A stretch of 36,611 nucleotides of DNA from UBA660 sp046704245 (GCA_046704245.1 JBJKSD010000002.1:1-36611), one strand, 5' to 3'. Counted from the stretch's first letter, positions 7,297 through 16,080 are shown. Program-made: numbers and translations. The notes: a model not told the origin generated them from the letters alone.

Positions 7297-9330
7297 TTAT
7301 TGATTATATACTTTTAATTGATGTTGAGCTCTAGTTACTACGACATAATATAAATTCTTTTCATTATCTTGATATTGATTATCTTTATCAGTATAAACAA
7401 TAACTAAATCAAATTCTAATCCTTTCGCTAAATATGATGGAATGATAACTAAATCATGATTAAACTTTTCACTAGTTTCTGTTAAATAATTAATATTAGG
7501 AAAATCATTCTTTAATAATTCATATAGCTTATTAGCTTCATCATGATTCTTAGTAATAATAGCTATCTTCTTATAAATCTTTTGGCCTTCCCTAATATCT
7601 TCTTTTAACCTATTATAAATGTCTTTAGGATGATCTTCTATGACTGGATTATTATTGCTTACTCTTACACTTACCACGTGTTCTAGGCCCATAATTTTAT
7701 TTGAGAAGGCTATTATTTCAGGTGAAGAACGATATGTTTTAGTAAGTTCTAAATATTTAACATCTTCTAATATATCTTTTAATTCATATAAAGATTGATA
7801 TTTATAATAAGGATTAATATTTTGATTAATATCTCCTAAAATAGTAAATGATGCTCTAGGGAATATTTTCTTTAATATTATATATTGTAATTTATTATAA
7901 TCTTGAGCTTCATCTATAACTATTTGTTTAATTAATGAACTATATGGAAAACTTTGTAATCGACCTTGTAAATAAATCCATAATAAAGTATCTTCATATA
8001 ATAATATTTTTCTATTGACAAAACTATTTATTTCTTTATCACTTAATATACCATAACTATTAATAAATATTTTTGACTTAAATAACTCTTTAAATAATAC
8101 TTTTAAATCTTTATCAATATTTAAACTATTCCATAATCTATTTATAATAGTTCTTCCATACTTGCCATATTTTTTATTTTCTACATTACAAATATGTTCT
8201 GCTATTAATTCTATTCTTTCATATAAAGTCATTTTATTATATCGATGATGAAATAAATTATTTAATTCTTCTTTACTGTATTCCATAATATCTATTTTAA
8301 TATTAGTCATAAATTTAGCCTTCTTAATTAAATTATCAACATATTTATCTATGACTTTAATCATCTCATCAGACATCTTATAAGTAATTAAATCTTTATT
8401 AATATTAATACCAGTATAATATCTTTCAATAAATGAAGTAAAACTTTCTATCTTATTATATTTAGTAATATATTTAATAGCAAAGTCACTAAAAGTAGTC
8501 TCTAAAGCATTAGCTTCACCTAATTCAGGTAAAACATTAGATATATATTCACTAAAGATATTATTAGGAGAAAAGATTAATACATTATTAGCTGATAAGT
8601 TTTCTAATTTATAAAGAAGAAATGCTATGCGATGTAAAGCTACTGATGTTTTACCAGAACCTGCTATACCTTGTACAATTAAGTTCTTACTATCAGTATT
8701 TCTAATTACTTTATTTTGTTCTTTCTGAATAGTATTAACAATATTCTTCATCTTATCACTAGAAGTATTAGTTAATACTTCTTGTAAAAATTCATCAGTT
8801 ACATTAACATCATTATCAAAAATATTAATAATCTTACCATCTTTAATCTTATATTGTCTCTTTTTAGTTAATAATCCTTTAACAATACCTTCTGGTGCTA
8901 TATAAGAAGCTCTACCCAATTCATAATCATAAAATAAACTAGATATCGGAGCTCTCCAGTCATATATTAAATTCTTATTATCTTTTAATAGATGAGTAAT
9001 ACCTATATAGATAACCCTATCATTACTATTATCTTCTTTAAAATCAATTCTACCAAAATAAGGACTGCCTTTAATACGATATAACTTCTTTAAATAATCA
9101 GCTTTCTTAGTAAAAAAATAAAAATCTAGTTCCGATGACATTAAATTACTTCTTATTTCCACCGGATCCATAGATCCTTTATTCTCCCATATAAATTTCC
9201 TAAATTCAGTTATATTTACTTCTTCTACTTCTAATCCTTCACTTAGTTCTTTTATCTGTTTATTAATCTCTTTTAAACATATATTTAAATATTTATTTTC
9301 ATAATCAACTATCTTTTTAGAAAGTGGCAT
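7297..9330 (-). CDS. helD: HelD-like UvrD-family helicase/RNA polymerase recycling factor
   Basis: 677 residues. Superfamily 1A ATPase; HelD proteins bind RNA polymerase and use ATP to free it from stalled or post-termination complexes. Seen: N-terminal coiled-coil region, GRIDF and YDWRAPISSLFYDYELG characteristic of HelD, Walker A QGIAGSGKTSVALHRIAFLLY (about 222-240), Walker B IVIDEAQDYNKLQY, LTKTYRSSPEI, and C-terminal AKGLEFDLVIV and YYVVVTRAQHQL. Typical HelD length is about 700-770. The start was set at 9330 because AAGGAGG precedes this ATG by about six bases; an ATG seven codons upstream overlaps that SD. A promoter with TATAAT at 9364-9369 is seen. No partner gene is evident. Confidence 0.9.
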   Translation of the reverse strand: MPLSKKIVDYENKYLNICLKEINKQIKELSEGLEVEEVNITEFRKFIWENKGSMDPVEIRSNLMSSELDFYFFTKKADYLKKLYRIKGSPYFGRIDFKEDNSNDRVIYIGITHLLKDNKNLIYDWRAPISSLFYDYELGRASYIAPEGIVKGLLTKKRQYKIKDGKIINIFDNDVNVTDEFLQEVLTNTSSDKMKNIVNTIQKEQNKVIRNTDSKNLIVQGIAGSGKTSVALHRIAFLLYKLENLSANNVLIFSPNNIFSEYISNVLPELGEANALETTFSDFAIKYITKYNKIESFTSFIERYYTGININKDLITYKMSDEMIKVIDKYVDNLIKKAKFMTNIKIDIMEYSKEELNNLFHHRYNKMTLYERIELIAEHICNVENKKYGKYGRTIINRLWNSLNIDKDLKVLFKELFKSKIFINSYGILSDKEINSFVNRKILLYEDTLLWIYLQGRLQSFPYSSLIKQIVIDEAQDYNKLQYIILKKIFPRASFTILGDINQNINPYYKYQSLYELKDILEDVKYLELTKTYRSSPEIIAFSNKIMGLEHVVSVRVSNNNPVIEDHPKDIYNRLKEDIREGQKIYKKIAIITKNHDEANKLYELLKNDFPNINYLTETSEKFNHDLVIIPSYLAKGLEFDLVIVYTDKDNQYQDNEKNLYYVVVTRAQHQLKVYNQ

Positions 9331-9363
9331 AATATACCTCCTTACTAACATAACACATCACCA

Positions 9364-9391
9364 ATTATAACATAAAAAACCACTTATACAA
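9364..9391 (-). promoter_or_regulatory. Probable promoter of the HelD gene
   Basis: Minus strand TTGTAT (9386-9391), 16-base spacer, TATAAT (9364-9369). The -35 lies in the loop and right arm of the terminator of the upstream restriction gene. Confidence 0.55.
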
Positions 9392-9400
9392 GTGGTTTTT
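9375..9400 (-). terminator. Terminator after the restriction endonuclease gene
   Basis: Eleven-bp perfect stem AAAAACCACTT / AAGTGGTTTTT with loop ATAC, ending in a T run on both strands. Confidence 0.85.
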
Positions 9401-9424
9401 ATATTGATGTGTGTAAAGAAAAAA

Positions 9425-10366
9425 CTAATTATTAATCAAATAATCAGTTAATTTCTCAAAGCCATATGTATTAACAAAATAATTATATGGGTTTTCTTCT
9501 AAATATCCTTTTATATTTTCCACCATTCTAAACAATTTATTATTTTCAGATGGTGTATCAAAACTATTAAATATTACGCCATCTAGATATGAAACATAAT
9601 AAATTCCGCGCTCACCGTTCTTAATAAAATCTATTATCTCAGCAATTTGTTTATCTTGACCTCCACCTGTTGATTTTATATTCTTATGTTCAACAATAAC
9701 AATTTTATCTTTAATTTTAATTAATGCATCAGGCATTTTTCCTTGTTTAGTTGAAGCAAATTCAAACCTTATGTTTTCATTTTTTAATATTTCAAAAAAT
9801 AGTTTGCTATCTCCTTTATCAGGAAAAATATAATAATAATTTTTATCTTTAGCATTATTATAATGTTCAAAATTCCTTTTTTCCATTATAGTTCTAATCT
9901 TTTCGATACCAAACTTGCTTTTTCTTTTGTGGCTATGACTATCAGTTATAACTTGAAATATAATTTCTGAATAATCATGATTTAGATACATTTGATGTCT
10001 ATCCTCTAAATAACAGTCAATAATATATTTTTGCTCATCTTCGGTTAAATTATTTATATATATATCATGAGTTAAATCATGAACCATTAGATATTGTGAA
10101 AACGGTGATAAATTCATCCCAGGTGTTTGCAAACATTTTTTAATTAATGAAATAAGTTTAGAATTTTGGCTTGTATCACCAGAGATGTTTAAGTTATTAT
10201 ACTCAGTTAAATATTCTATTAACTTTGTATTAGCAAATAATATATCATTATGTTCATTTTTCTTCATCGGTATTACATTTTGACCAAATATTTTTCTATT
10301 TATTGGATCAATATATGATGATTTCTTTAAAATACATTCTTCAAATAATTTTATATTATTAAGCAT
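9425..10366 (-). CDS. Probable type II restriction endonuclease (PD-(D/E)xK)
   Basis: 313 residues. The catalytic core is read at MPDALIKIKDKIVIVEHKN (about 226-244): PD, then an E-x-K (VEHK) on the next strand, the signature of the PD-(D/E)xK nuclease fold, followed by GGGQDKQIAEII. The rest is not recognisable, as is usual for restriction enzymes. Its start overlaps the stop of the adenine methyltransferase gene by eight bases, which fixes its role as the nuclease half of a restriction-modification pair. No controller gene is seen; the coupling of nuclease behind methylase may delay nuclease synthesis. Recognition sequence unknown. Ends in TAG. Confidence 0.8.
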   Translation of the reverse strand: MLNNIKLFEECILKKSSYIDPINRKIFGQNVIPMKKNEHNDILFANTKLIEYLTEYNNLNISGDTSQNSKLISLIKKCLQTPGMNLSPFSQYLMVHDLTHDIYINNLTEDEQKYIIDCYLEDRHQMYLNHDYSEIIFQVITDSHSHKRKSKFGIEKIRTIMEKRNFEHYNNAKDKNYYYIFPDKGDSKLFFEILKNENIRFEFASTKQGKMPDALIKIKDKIVIVEHKNIKSTGGGQDKQIAEIIDFIKNGERGIYYVSYLDGVIFNSFDTPSENNKLFRMVENIKGYLEENPYNYFVNTYGFEKLTDYLINN

Positions 10367-11351
10367 TTACTTTATCCCCCTTCAAATTATATATTGCAAT
10401 TTCTATTAAACTACGCGCGGTTTTATAATCTAATCTTCTCCTTCTTTCACCATTTTTATTATTGCCCTTAAATGGTGAAAGAGTTATATCTTTTGTCTTT
10501 TTTCTGTATTCATTTAATATTCTATTACACTCAGAAATTAATTTTTTCAATTCTATGCCTTTACAATCGAGTTCAATAATCGTAACTAATCTGGAACTTT
10601 CTTTTATTCTTTTTATATCATATTTTAATTCATCAACTTTTAAAAATTCTATTTTTTTTCTTGGATCCGGCATATCTACAGCCCTTAATGCCATCTTACC
10701 ATTTTTATCATTAAATCTAATTTTTACATTTTTCTTAGGTGTTAGTTTTAAACTTTCAAAATAAGAATAATTATTTATAAAAACTTCGTCAATATATACA
10801 TTAATCATCGGTGGATTCTTATAAATATTATCAAAGCATACAACACATACTGGGTTTTCAGTATCATTAAATGGATTTTCAGTTAAAATAGTTATAGTAT
10901 GTACTCTAGCTAAATGTCTTTTGAAAAATGAACTGTTTATATATGTTTCCGGAACAATTATAACTGCAAAATCCTGTACCTCAAGTATCTTATCAATGGC
11001 CAACTGATATAAATCTGTATGATGTTTAAAATATTTAAATATCGTTTTATCCATCTTTTTTCGTTTCGCACTATACTTGGTCAAGTATGGTGGATTGGTT
11101 ATAATTATAGCATTATCAATATGAGGGATTTTTTCTAAGCTATCATTTATTTTCCAAGATAAATTTGGGTCAATATCTAATCCTTCTACTTTTTTTATTC
11201 CATACTCATTAGATACTCGTAACAAGTCACCATCACCAGCAAAAGGATCATACGCAATTTTACAATTTGATTCTTGAATAAAATTTTTTATTTGTTTTTT
11301 AAGCCACAAATTCTTTTTAGTAAAATATTGACCAAATTGTCTTTTGTTCAT
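10359..11351 (-). CDS. Type II N6-adenine DNA methyltransferase
   Basis: 330 residues; protects the host target site by methylating adenine N6. Motif X is QFGQYFTKK at the N-terminus, motif I DPFAGDGDLL (about 40-49, cofactor site), motif IV ITNPPYLTKY (about 86-95, catalytic NPPY). The order X-I-IV with a C-terminal recognition domain is the gamma class (as in M.EcoRI/M.TaqI-type enzymes). SD GGGGAAGTGG lies just before ATG, and a TGATATAAT box lies 28 bases upstream. Operon with the nuclease gene. The pair is the most obviously transferable element of the window, but I see no integrase or flanking repeats. Confidence 0.9.
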   Translation of the reverse strand: MNKRQFGQYFTKKNLWLKKQIKNFIQESNCKIAYDPFAGDGDLLRVSNEYGIKKVEGLDIDPNLSWKINDSLEKIPHIDNAIIITNPPYLTKYSAKRKKMDKTIFKYFKHHTDLYQLAIDKILEVQDFAVIIVPETYINSSFFKRHLARVHTITILTENPFNDTENPVCVVCFDNIYKNPPMINVYIDEVFINNYSYFESLKLTPKKNVKIRFNDKNGKMALRAVDMPDPRKKIEFLKVDELKYDIKRIKESSRLVTIIELDCKGIELKKLISECNRILNEYRKKTKDITLSPFKGNNKNGERRRRLDYKTARSLIEIAIYNLKGDKVNA

Positions 11352-11378
11352 TTTACCACTTCCCCATTTTATATAAAT

Positions 11379-11387
11379 ATTATATCA
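11379..11387 (-). promoter_or_regulatory. Extended -10 promoter of the restriction-modification operon
   Basis: TGATATAAT on the minus strand, 28 bases before the methyltransferase start. No good -35 is visible. The rest of 11352-11500 is AT-rich spacer plus the terminator of the next gene. Confidence 0.6.
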
Positions 11388-11469
11388 TTTTTATACAAAA
11401 AGCTCTATGATTTTATTATAATTTTTTCCTAAATATATATTAATTTAATTATAACATTATCCTATAATA

Positions 11470-11497
11470 AAAACTCATCTATTTATAGATGGGTTTT
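11470..11497 (-). terminator. Terminator after the endolysin-like gene
   Basis: Stem AAAACTCATCTA / TAGATGGGTTTT with loop TTTA and one imperfect pair, followed by T residues on the minus strand. Confidence 0.7.
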
Positions 11498-11500
11498 ATA

Positions 11501-12340
11501 TTACTTCCTAATTATTAATCTCTGCCCTATTTGAATATTATTTGGATTACTTCCAATAATATCTTTATTATCATTATATATCTTCTCCCATGTTGTATTA
11601 TATAATCTAGCTATCTTAGATAAAGTATCTCCCGCTACTACCGTATAATATATATCATTACCGGGTATAGTTAACTCCTGTCCCACACTAATAACATTAG
11701 GATTATCACCTATTATATTAATATTAGCATTATATAAATCATGCCAATCTATATTATATTTAGATGCTATTTTAATTAAGGTATCTCCTGGTTGAACTAT
11801 ATAAGTAGTATCTTCTTCAACAGTAGCACTTTCTGTTATTTTCCAATCATATCCTTTATCATTAATGATAATAGTATCTTCTAATAACCATAAAGCTTTA
11901 GTAGGATTTATTTCATTGTTTATTATCCAATTACCATATTCATTTTGATGCCACCCTGTACCAGTGAATTTACCTTTACCAACATCAATCTGCACATGAG
12001 CTCCAGTAACATTACCTTTAGTACCTTCATGATAAAATACTTCTTTTTGATTAATAACTTTACCCACATATAAATTAGATATATCATTAGCATGAGAAAA
12101 TAACATCGTCATATAATCAATAGTGCCATCAGCATATAATACTGGATTAATACTTTCCAACCAGACACTATTAGCTGTAGGATATATTTTCTTAATTACT
12201 CCAGTATAAGGTGCAAATACATCATCATTACCAGTTCCTTTTCCTAATAAATCTAATTGCATAGTACCAAGATGAGAATATCCTCCATTTATCCCTTGAC
12301 TAATATTTAAATATTTCATAGGAAAGATAGCTTTTTCCAT
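11501..12340 (-). CDS. Phage-endolysin-like M23 domain with two LysM repeats
   Basis: 279 residues. N-terminal 160 residues resemble the M23 (lysostaphin-type) metallopeptidase of phage lysins: YSHLGTMQLDLLGKGTG, VFAPYTGVIKKIY, VWLES, DGTIDYMTMLFSHAND, VTGAHVQIDVGKGKFTGTGWH. Then LysM repeats at about 178-225 and 229-278 (YIVQPGDTLIKIASKYN..., YYTVVAGDTLSKIARLYN...), which bind peptidoglycan. There is no signal peptide, as in phage lysins that need a holin; none is seen nearby. Oddity: the canonical H-x-H zinc/catalytic motif reads H115-V-Q117, so one zinc ligand is replaced by Gln and activity is doubtful. It is flanked by terminators, hence a single-gene unit and perhaps a domesticated prophage gene. 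Confidence 0.8.
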   Translation of the reverse strand: MEKAIFPMKYLNISQGINGGYSHLGTMQLDLLGKGTGNDDVFAPYTGVIKKIYPTANSVWLESINPVLYADGTIDYMTMLFSHANDISNLYVGKVINQKEVFYHEGTKGNVTGAHVQIDVGKGKFTGTGWHQNEYGNWIINNEINPTKALWLLEDTIIINDKGYDWKITESATVEEDTTYIVQPGDTLIKIASKYNIDWHDLYNANINIIGDNPNVISVGQELTIPGNDIYYTVVAGDTLSKIARLYNTTWEKIYNDNKDIIGSNPNNIQIGQRLIIRK

Positions 12341-12409
12341 AATAATCCTCCTTACTTAATTCTATTATTCTATATTATTAAATATGAGGTACTATTAATT
12401 AAATTAAAT

Positions 12410-12433
12410 AAAAAAGCCTTAAAAGGCTTTTTT
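12410..12433 (-). terminator. Terminator after the membrane-anchored protein gene
   Basis: GCCT/AGGC stem with A and T tracts on both sides (12410-12433), overlapping the stop codon at 12432-12434. Confidence 0.85.
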
Positions 12434-13121
12434 ATTTACAATTATTTTCTACATATTCTTTCACTGTTGTTGATGTTAATATTTCAGGAGTAGAATATTT
12501 ATTATTACCTAAATATTTTATTTTATATGTAGCATTAACTAATTCATTATCTCCTACTTTTTTATTACTACGAGCTTTACTATCACATATATCAATAAAA
12601 TTAGTTTGATCTTCAGATAAGATTAAACCTCCAGTTGCTTCTCCTATTCTATTACCATAATAAGTAATAGTATTATCAGCTACTTTATATGGTTTTATTA
12701 TTTCTGTTAATCTCATACCTTTATTATCAAGTATATCTAACTTTTTTATTTCATTACCTTTAGCATCATATATTACTAAAGAATAATTATATACTACACA
12801 TCCAGTATGATAACTTACTACCATATTATCTTTTAAGGTTGTTAATGTTGCAGGACCTCCACAATAGAATTGTTCATCAGCGACTTTTTTCCCATTAATA
12901 ACTAATTTTTTAATATTTCCTATTTGATCTGTTGTCTGTTTATATTCTATTGGTATCTTTTTATATCCTATTTTTAAAGTATCAGTAAAATTATCTGTCG
13001 CTTTAGTAAAATCTATAGTTTTATTCTCAAAGACAGCATTATTATTAATAAAATAATAATATAATATTCCTCCAGCAATTATAATAATACCCCAAAATAA
13101 AACGAGCATATTCTTCTTCAT
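12432..13121 (-). CDS. Unknown membrane-anchored extracytoplasmic protein
   Basis: 229 residues. One N-terminal helix (residues 5-25, MLVLFWGIIIIAGGILYYYF) after MKK suggests a signal anchor; no lipobox Cys follows it. The rest is polar with alternating beta-strand residues and four Cys (FYCGG, HTGCVV, DICDSK, ENNCK) that could pair outside the membrane. No named domain recognised. SD AGGAGGAG before ATG. It has its own terminator and lies between a tRNA terminator and the endolysin-like gene, with no operon partner to hint at its job. Confidence 0.7.
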   Translation of the reverse strand: MKKNMLVLFWGIIIIAGGILYYYFINNNAVFENKTIDFTKATDNFTDTLKIGYKKIPIEYKQTTDQIGNIKKLVINGKKVADEQFYCGGPATLTTLKDNMVVSYHTGCVVYNYSLVIYDAKGNEIKKLDILDNKGMRLTEIIKPYKVADNTITYYGNRIGEATGGLILSEDQTNFIDICDSKARSNKKVGDNELVNATYKIKYLGNNKYSTPEILTSTTVKEYVENNCK

Positions 13122-13181
13122 ATTACTCCTCCTATTATTAATTATATTACAATTATTATTATAATTTGTTAAAATATGTAA

Positions 13182-13213
13182 AAAAACTTAAGATATTTAC
13201 ATCTTAAGTTTTT
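13182..13213 (-). terminator. Strong terminator after tRNA-Met
   Basis: Thirteen-bp perfect stem AAAAACTTAAGAT / ATCTTAAGTTTTT with a six-base loop, 11 bases after the tRNA 3' end. Confidence 0.9.
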
Positions 13214-13223
13214 AATATTAATT

Positions 13224-13300
13224 TGGTAGCGATGGAGGGGATCGAACCCACGACCTCTCGGGTATGAACCGAACGCTCTAGCCAGCTGAGCTACATCGCC
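13224..13300 (-). tRNA. tRNA-Met (CAT), elongator type
   Basis: 77 bases with encoded CCA. Acceptor GGCGATG/CATCGCT (first pair G-T), D-arm GCTC...GAGC, anticodon stem TTCGG/CCGAG with loop TTCATAC giving CAT, T-loop TTCGATC. Close to the Bacillus elongator tRNA-Met. The T stem GTGGG/CCCTC has a T-T mismatch where Bacillus has G-T. It could in principle be the CAT tRNA read as Ile after lysidine modification, but similarity favours Met. Confidence 0.93.
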
Positions 13301-13315
13301 ATTAGAAGCAAATTA

Positions 13316-13344
13316 ATAATATCAAAATTTTGTATATTTAGCAA
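13316..13344 (-). promoter_or_regulatory. Promoter of tRNA-Met
   Basis: Minus strand TTGCTA (13339-13344), 17-base spacer ending in TGA, TATTAT (13316-13321): an extended -10 very like that before tRNA-Leu. It lies 16 bases before the tRNA. No terminator separates folD from this tRNA, so read-through is also possible. Confidence 0.6.
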
Positions 13345-13357
13345 GTATTTTATTAAT

Positions 13358-14191
13358 TTACTTATGTTGTAATCTATAACATTCTATTACATTATCTAAT
13401 AACATAACAATCGTCATAGGTCCTACTCCACCAGGAACTGGTGTAATTAATGAACATTTATCATAAACATCATCGTAATTTATATCACCATATAATTTAT
13501 TATCTACTCTATTAGTACCAACATCGATAAGAATAGCTTCTTCTTTAATCATATCTTTATTAATTAAATCTTTATGTCCTGCTGCTACTACTAATATGTC
13601 AGCTTGTCTAGTATGTTGTGCTAAATCTTTAGTTTTAGAATGACATATGGTTACAGTAGCATCTTTATTTAAAAATAAATAACTTAATGGTTTACCTACT
13701 AAATTGCTTCTACCTACTATAACAACATGTTTACCTTCAATAGTAATATGATAATGTTCTAATAATTTCATTACTCCTTTAGGAGTACATGAAATAATAG
13801 TATCTTCATTATTAATAAGTTTACCTATATTAATAGATGTAAGCCCATCGACATCTTTTAATGGATCTATCATATTAATTATTTTACTATCAATATGATT
13901 AGGTAATGGTAATTGAACTAAAATACCATTAATATTAGAATCATTATTTAATTCTTTTATTTTATTAATCAAAGTATTATTATCAACATCATTATCATAA
14001 TGAATTAATTCAAAAGTGATACCCATTTCTCTACAAGCTTTTTCTTTATTTTGGATATATATATTACTAGCTGGTAGATCCCCTACTTGTATTACTACTA
14101 ATTTAGGAATACCACCTAATTGTTTGAGATCTTCTTTTAATTGTTCTTTTAATATCTTAGCTACTTCTTTACCATTAATTATTTTATCCAT
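13358..14191 (-). CDS. folD: Methylenetetrahydrofolate dehydrogenase/cyclohydrolase
   Basis: 277 residues. Bifunctional NADP-dependent enzyme that interconverts methylene-, methenyl- and 10-formyl-tetrahydrofolate. Motifs: SNIYIQNKEKACREMGI with the YxxxK catalytic pair, GILVQLPLP, DPLKDVDGL, the Rossmann segment VVIVGRSNLVGKPLS, ATVTICHSKT, and TPVPGGVGPMT at the C-terminus. Full family length. It is the last gene of the NUDIX-glyA-pilin-pilin operon, 12 bases after a pilin stop, with AAGGAGA before ATG. SHMT upstream makes the methylene-tetrahydrofolate that this enzyme uses, so glyA and folD belong together; the pilins between them do not. Confidence 0.96.
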   Translation of the reverse strand: MDKIINGKEVAKILKEQLKEDLKQLGGIPKLVVIQVGDLPASNIYIQNKEKACREMGITFELIHYDNDVDNNTLINKIKELNNDSNINGILVQLPLPNHIDSKIINMIDPLKDVDGLTSINIGKLINNEDTIISCTPKGVMKLLEHYHITIEGKHVVIVGRSNLVGKPLSYLFLNKDATVTICHSKTKDLAQHTRQADILVVAAGHKDLINKDMIKEEAILIDVGTNRVDNKLYGDINYDDVYDKCSLITPVPGGVGPMTIVMLLDNVIECYRLQHK

Positions 14192-14203
14192 CTATATTCT
14201 CCT

Positions 14204-15133
14204 TTAATTTATTTTCTTTATTAACGCATCCATAGTGGCTTTACTTGGTTCATTGCCTGCTCCATAGATAGCTGTTAGATTTAACAATCCAATATTATCA
14301 CAATTAAACTTTGATGACTGGCCAGGATTATTAGTTGTAATACATAATACTAAGTATTCAACAATAGCTGGATCAGTAAAACTATCATAAATTGATAAGA
14401 ATTGATATTGATTTTTTATACTAGCACTAGCTGCACCACTACTTATTTGACTTACCATAGCATGAGAACTATTATCTCTATGAATATATAGACTTGGTGG
14501 CAAGCTATAATTACTATCAATACTGACATAACCATATAGATAATATTTATTATTAATACTTACTGGGACTGATTTTATAATACCTGGCCAGTTAGTAGTG
14601 CCTGTTGTATTAGTATAAGTTATTTGCTGGGCATAACTTCCTTTTTGAGCAAATGATGATATACTACCAACACTAACACCATAACTATTAGCAGTCCAAT
14701 CATCTGCTATACCATCACTATTACTATCCTTTTCAAAATTACCAGTATCAGTATACATATCAAAAGTACTAGTATCTATATAATTATCACACACTAAACC
14801 AGCCTTATATGAATAATTATTACCTGTTCTAGTAATATAAACTTTTGAATAAGTGCATTCATTACCATTACTAATATCTTTTATCGGTTCTATAAAATTA
14901 TTTGTTTTTAAAGTAGTATAAGTTACAGTTAAACTTCCACCATCATTTAAGGTAATACCATTCTGAGTTAAGTAAGTTCTAGCAGCATTTGCTAACATTT
15001 CACCGCTTCTTTTGTATGCATCTGTTCTAGAATTATTAATAATCTTCACAACATTAGGAATAGCTATTACTAAGATAATAGCTAATACTACTATAACTGC
15101 TAATAATTCTATTAATGTAAACCCTTTCTTCAT
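14204..15133 (-). CDS. Prepilin-like protein A with CBM-like variable domain
   Basis: 309 residues. Leader MKKG then FTLIELLAVIVVLAIILVIAIP, Glu at mature position 5: a ComGC-type pilin start. Residues 1-120 match the upstream paralogue with only five substitutions. Residues about 130-285 diverge and look like a carbohydrate-binding/galactose-binding-like domain (DSNSDGIADDW, AQKGSYAQQITYTN, YYLYGYVSID). The last 26 residues are again conserved, with NLTAIYGAGNEPSKATMD, a segment common in phage tail and adhesin proteins. The leader before ATG (AGTAGGTGTAAT) is the same as before the paralogue. It lies inside the glyA-folD operon. Surface adhesion or sensing is likely but inferred. Confidence 0.8.
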   Translation of the reverse strand: MKKGFTLIELLAVIVVLAIILVIAIPNVVKIINNSRTDAYKRSGEMLANAARTYLTQNGITLNDGGSLTVTYTTLKTNNFIEPIKDISNGNECTYSKVYITRTGNNYSYKAGLVCDNYIDTSTFDMYTDTGNFEKDSNSDGIADDWTANSYGVSVGSISSFAQKGSYAQQITYTNTTGTTNWPGIIKSVPVSINNKYYLYGYVSIDSNYSLPPSLYIHRDNSSHAMVSQISSGAASASIKNQYQFLSIYDSFTDPAIVEYLVLCITTNNPGQSSKFNCDNIGLLNLTAIYGAGNEPSKATMDALIKKIN

Positions 15134-15140
15134 ATTACAC

Positions 15141-16067
15141 CTACTTCAATTTTTTTATTAAAGTATCCATTGTTGTTTTATTTGGTTCATTACCTGCTCC
15201 ATAGATAGCTGTTAGATTAAGAAAAACTAAATTATCACAATAAAATTCACAAGATTCTCCAGGTGCTAATGATGTTATACAAAGTATGGCATACTCTACT
15301 ACTAATGGATCAATTAAATTCTCATAAATAGATAAGAATTGATATTGATCTTTTATATCAGCACTACCCCATTTACTTAATTGTGTAACTATTCCTCCAC
15401 TACTATTTCTTCTGTGTATTAATAATAGAGGGGGTCTATTATAAGTACTAGTCATATTAGCATATGTATATAAATAATAGACATTATTTACTGTAACTGG
15501 TTTATATAACTTTACTCCTGGATATATTGTACTACCTGTTGAATTAGTATAAGTAATTTTTTCTGAGTATTTGCCCTTTTGAGCTAAAGTTGATATTGTT
15601 CCTGGATTCCCACTCCCTAAATTATTTAACCATCCATCTGCTAAGCCATCACTATTAGAATCTGTTTCAAAATTACCTATAGCATTTAATAGATCAAAAG
15701 TTTCTATATCTATATAATTATCACACACTAAACCAGCTTTATATGAATAATTATTACCTGTTCTGGTAATATAAACTTTTGAATAAATACATTCATTACC
15801 ATTACTAATATCTTTTATCGGTTCTATAAAATTATTTGTTTTTAAGGTGGTATAAGTTACAGTTAAACTTCCACCATCATCTAGGGTAATACCATTTTGG
15901 GTTAAATAAGTTCTAGCAGCATTTGCTAACGTTTCACCACTTCTTATATAAGCATCTGTTCTAGAATTATTGATAATATTAACAACATTAGGAATAGCTA
16001 TTACTAAGATAATAGCTAATACTACTATAACTGCTAATAATTCTATTAATGTAAACCCTTTCTTCAT
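15141..16067 (-). CDS. Prepilin-like protein B, tandem paralogue of A
   Basis: 308 residues. Same N-terminal pilin leader and first 120 residues as protein A (differences only at 30, 41, 46, 63 and 94). The middle domain has the same layout (DSNSDGLADGW, AQKGKYSEKITYTN, YYLYTYANM) but diverged residues and extra Cys (GESCEFYCDN); the tail NLTAIYGAGNEPNKTTMD is kept. It starts 13 bases after the glyA stop and ends seven bases before gene A. Its presence shows a recent tandem duplication followed by change in the exposed domain, as in antigen or adhesin variation. No assembly ATPase or prepilin peptidase is in the window. Ends in TAG. Confidence 0.8.
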   Translation of the reverse strand: MKKGFTLIELLAVIVVLAIILVIAIPNVVNIINNSRTDAYIRSGETLANAARTYLTQNGITLDDGGSLTVTYTTLKTNNFIEPIKDISNGNECIYSKVYITRTGNNYSYKAGLVCDNYIDIETFDLLNAIGNFETDSNSDGLADGWLNNLGSGNPGTISTLAQKGKYSEKITYTNSTGSTIYPGVKLYKPVTVNNVYYLYTYANMTSTYNRPPLLLIHRRNSSGGIVTQLSKWGSADIKDQYQFLSIYENLIDPLVVEYAILCITSLAPGESCEFYCDNLVFLNLTAIYGAGNEPNKTTMDTLIKKLK

Positions 16068-16080
16068 ATTACACCTACTT

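Noticed and set aside
11352..11500. Small gene or RNA in the spacer upstream of the methyltransferase
   Set aside because: Only a promoter box, AT-rich sequence and the neighbouring terminator are visible; no start with ribosome site and no stable fold beyond the terminator.
14204..16067. Diversity-generating retroelement target in the pilin variable domains
   Set aside because: I found no reverse transcriptase gene or template repeat in the window, and the divergence includes many non-adenine positions.
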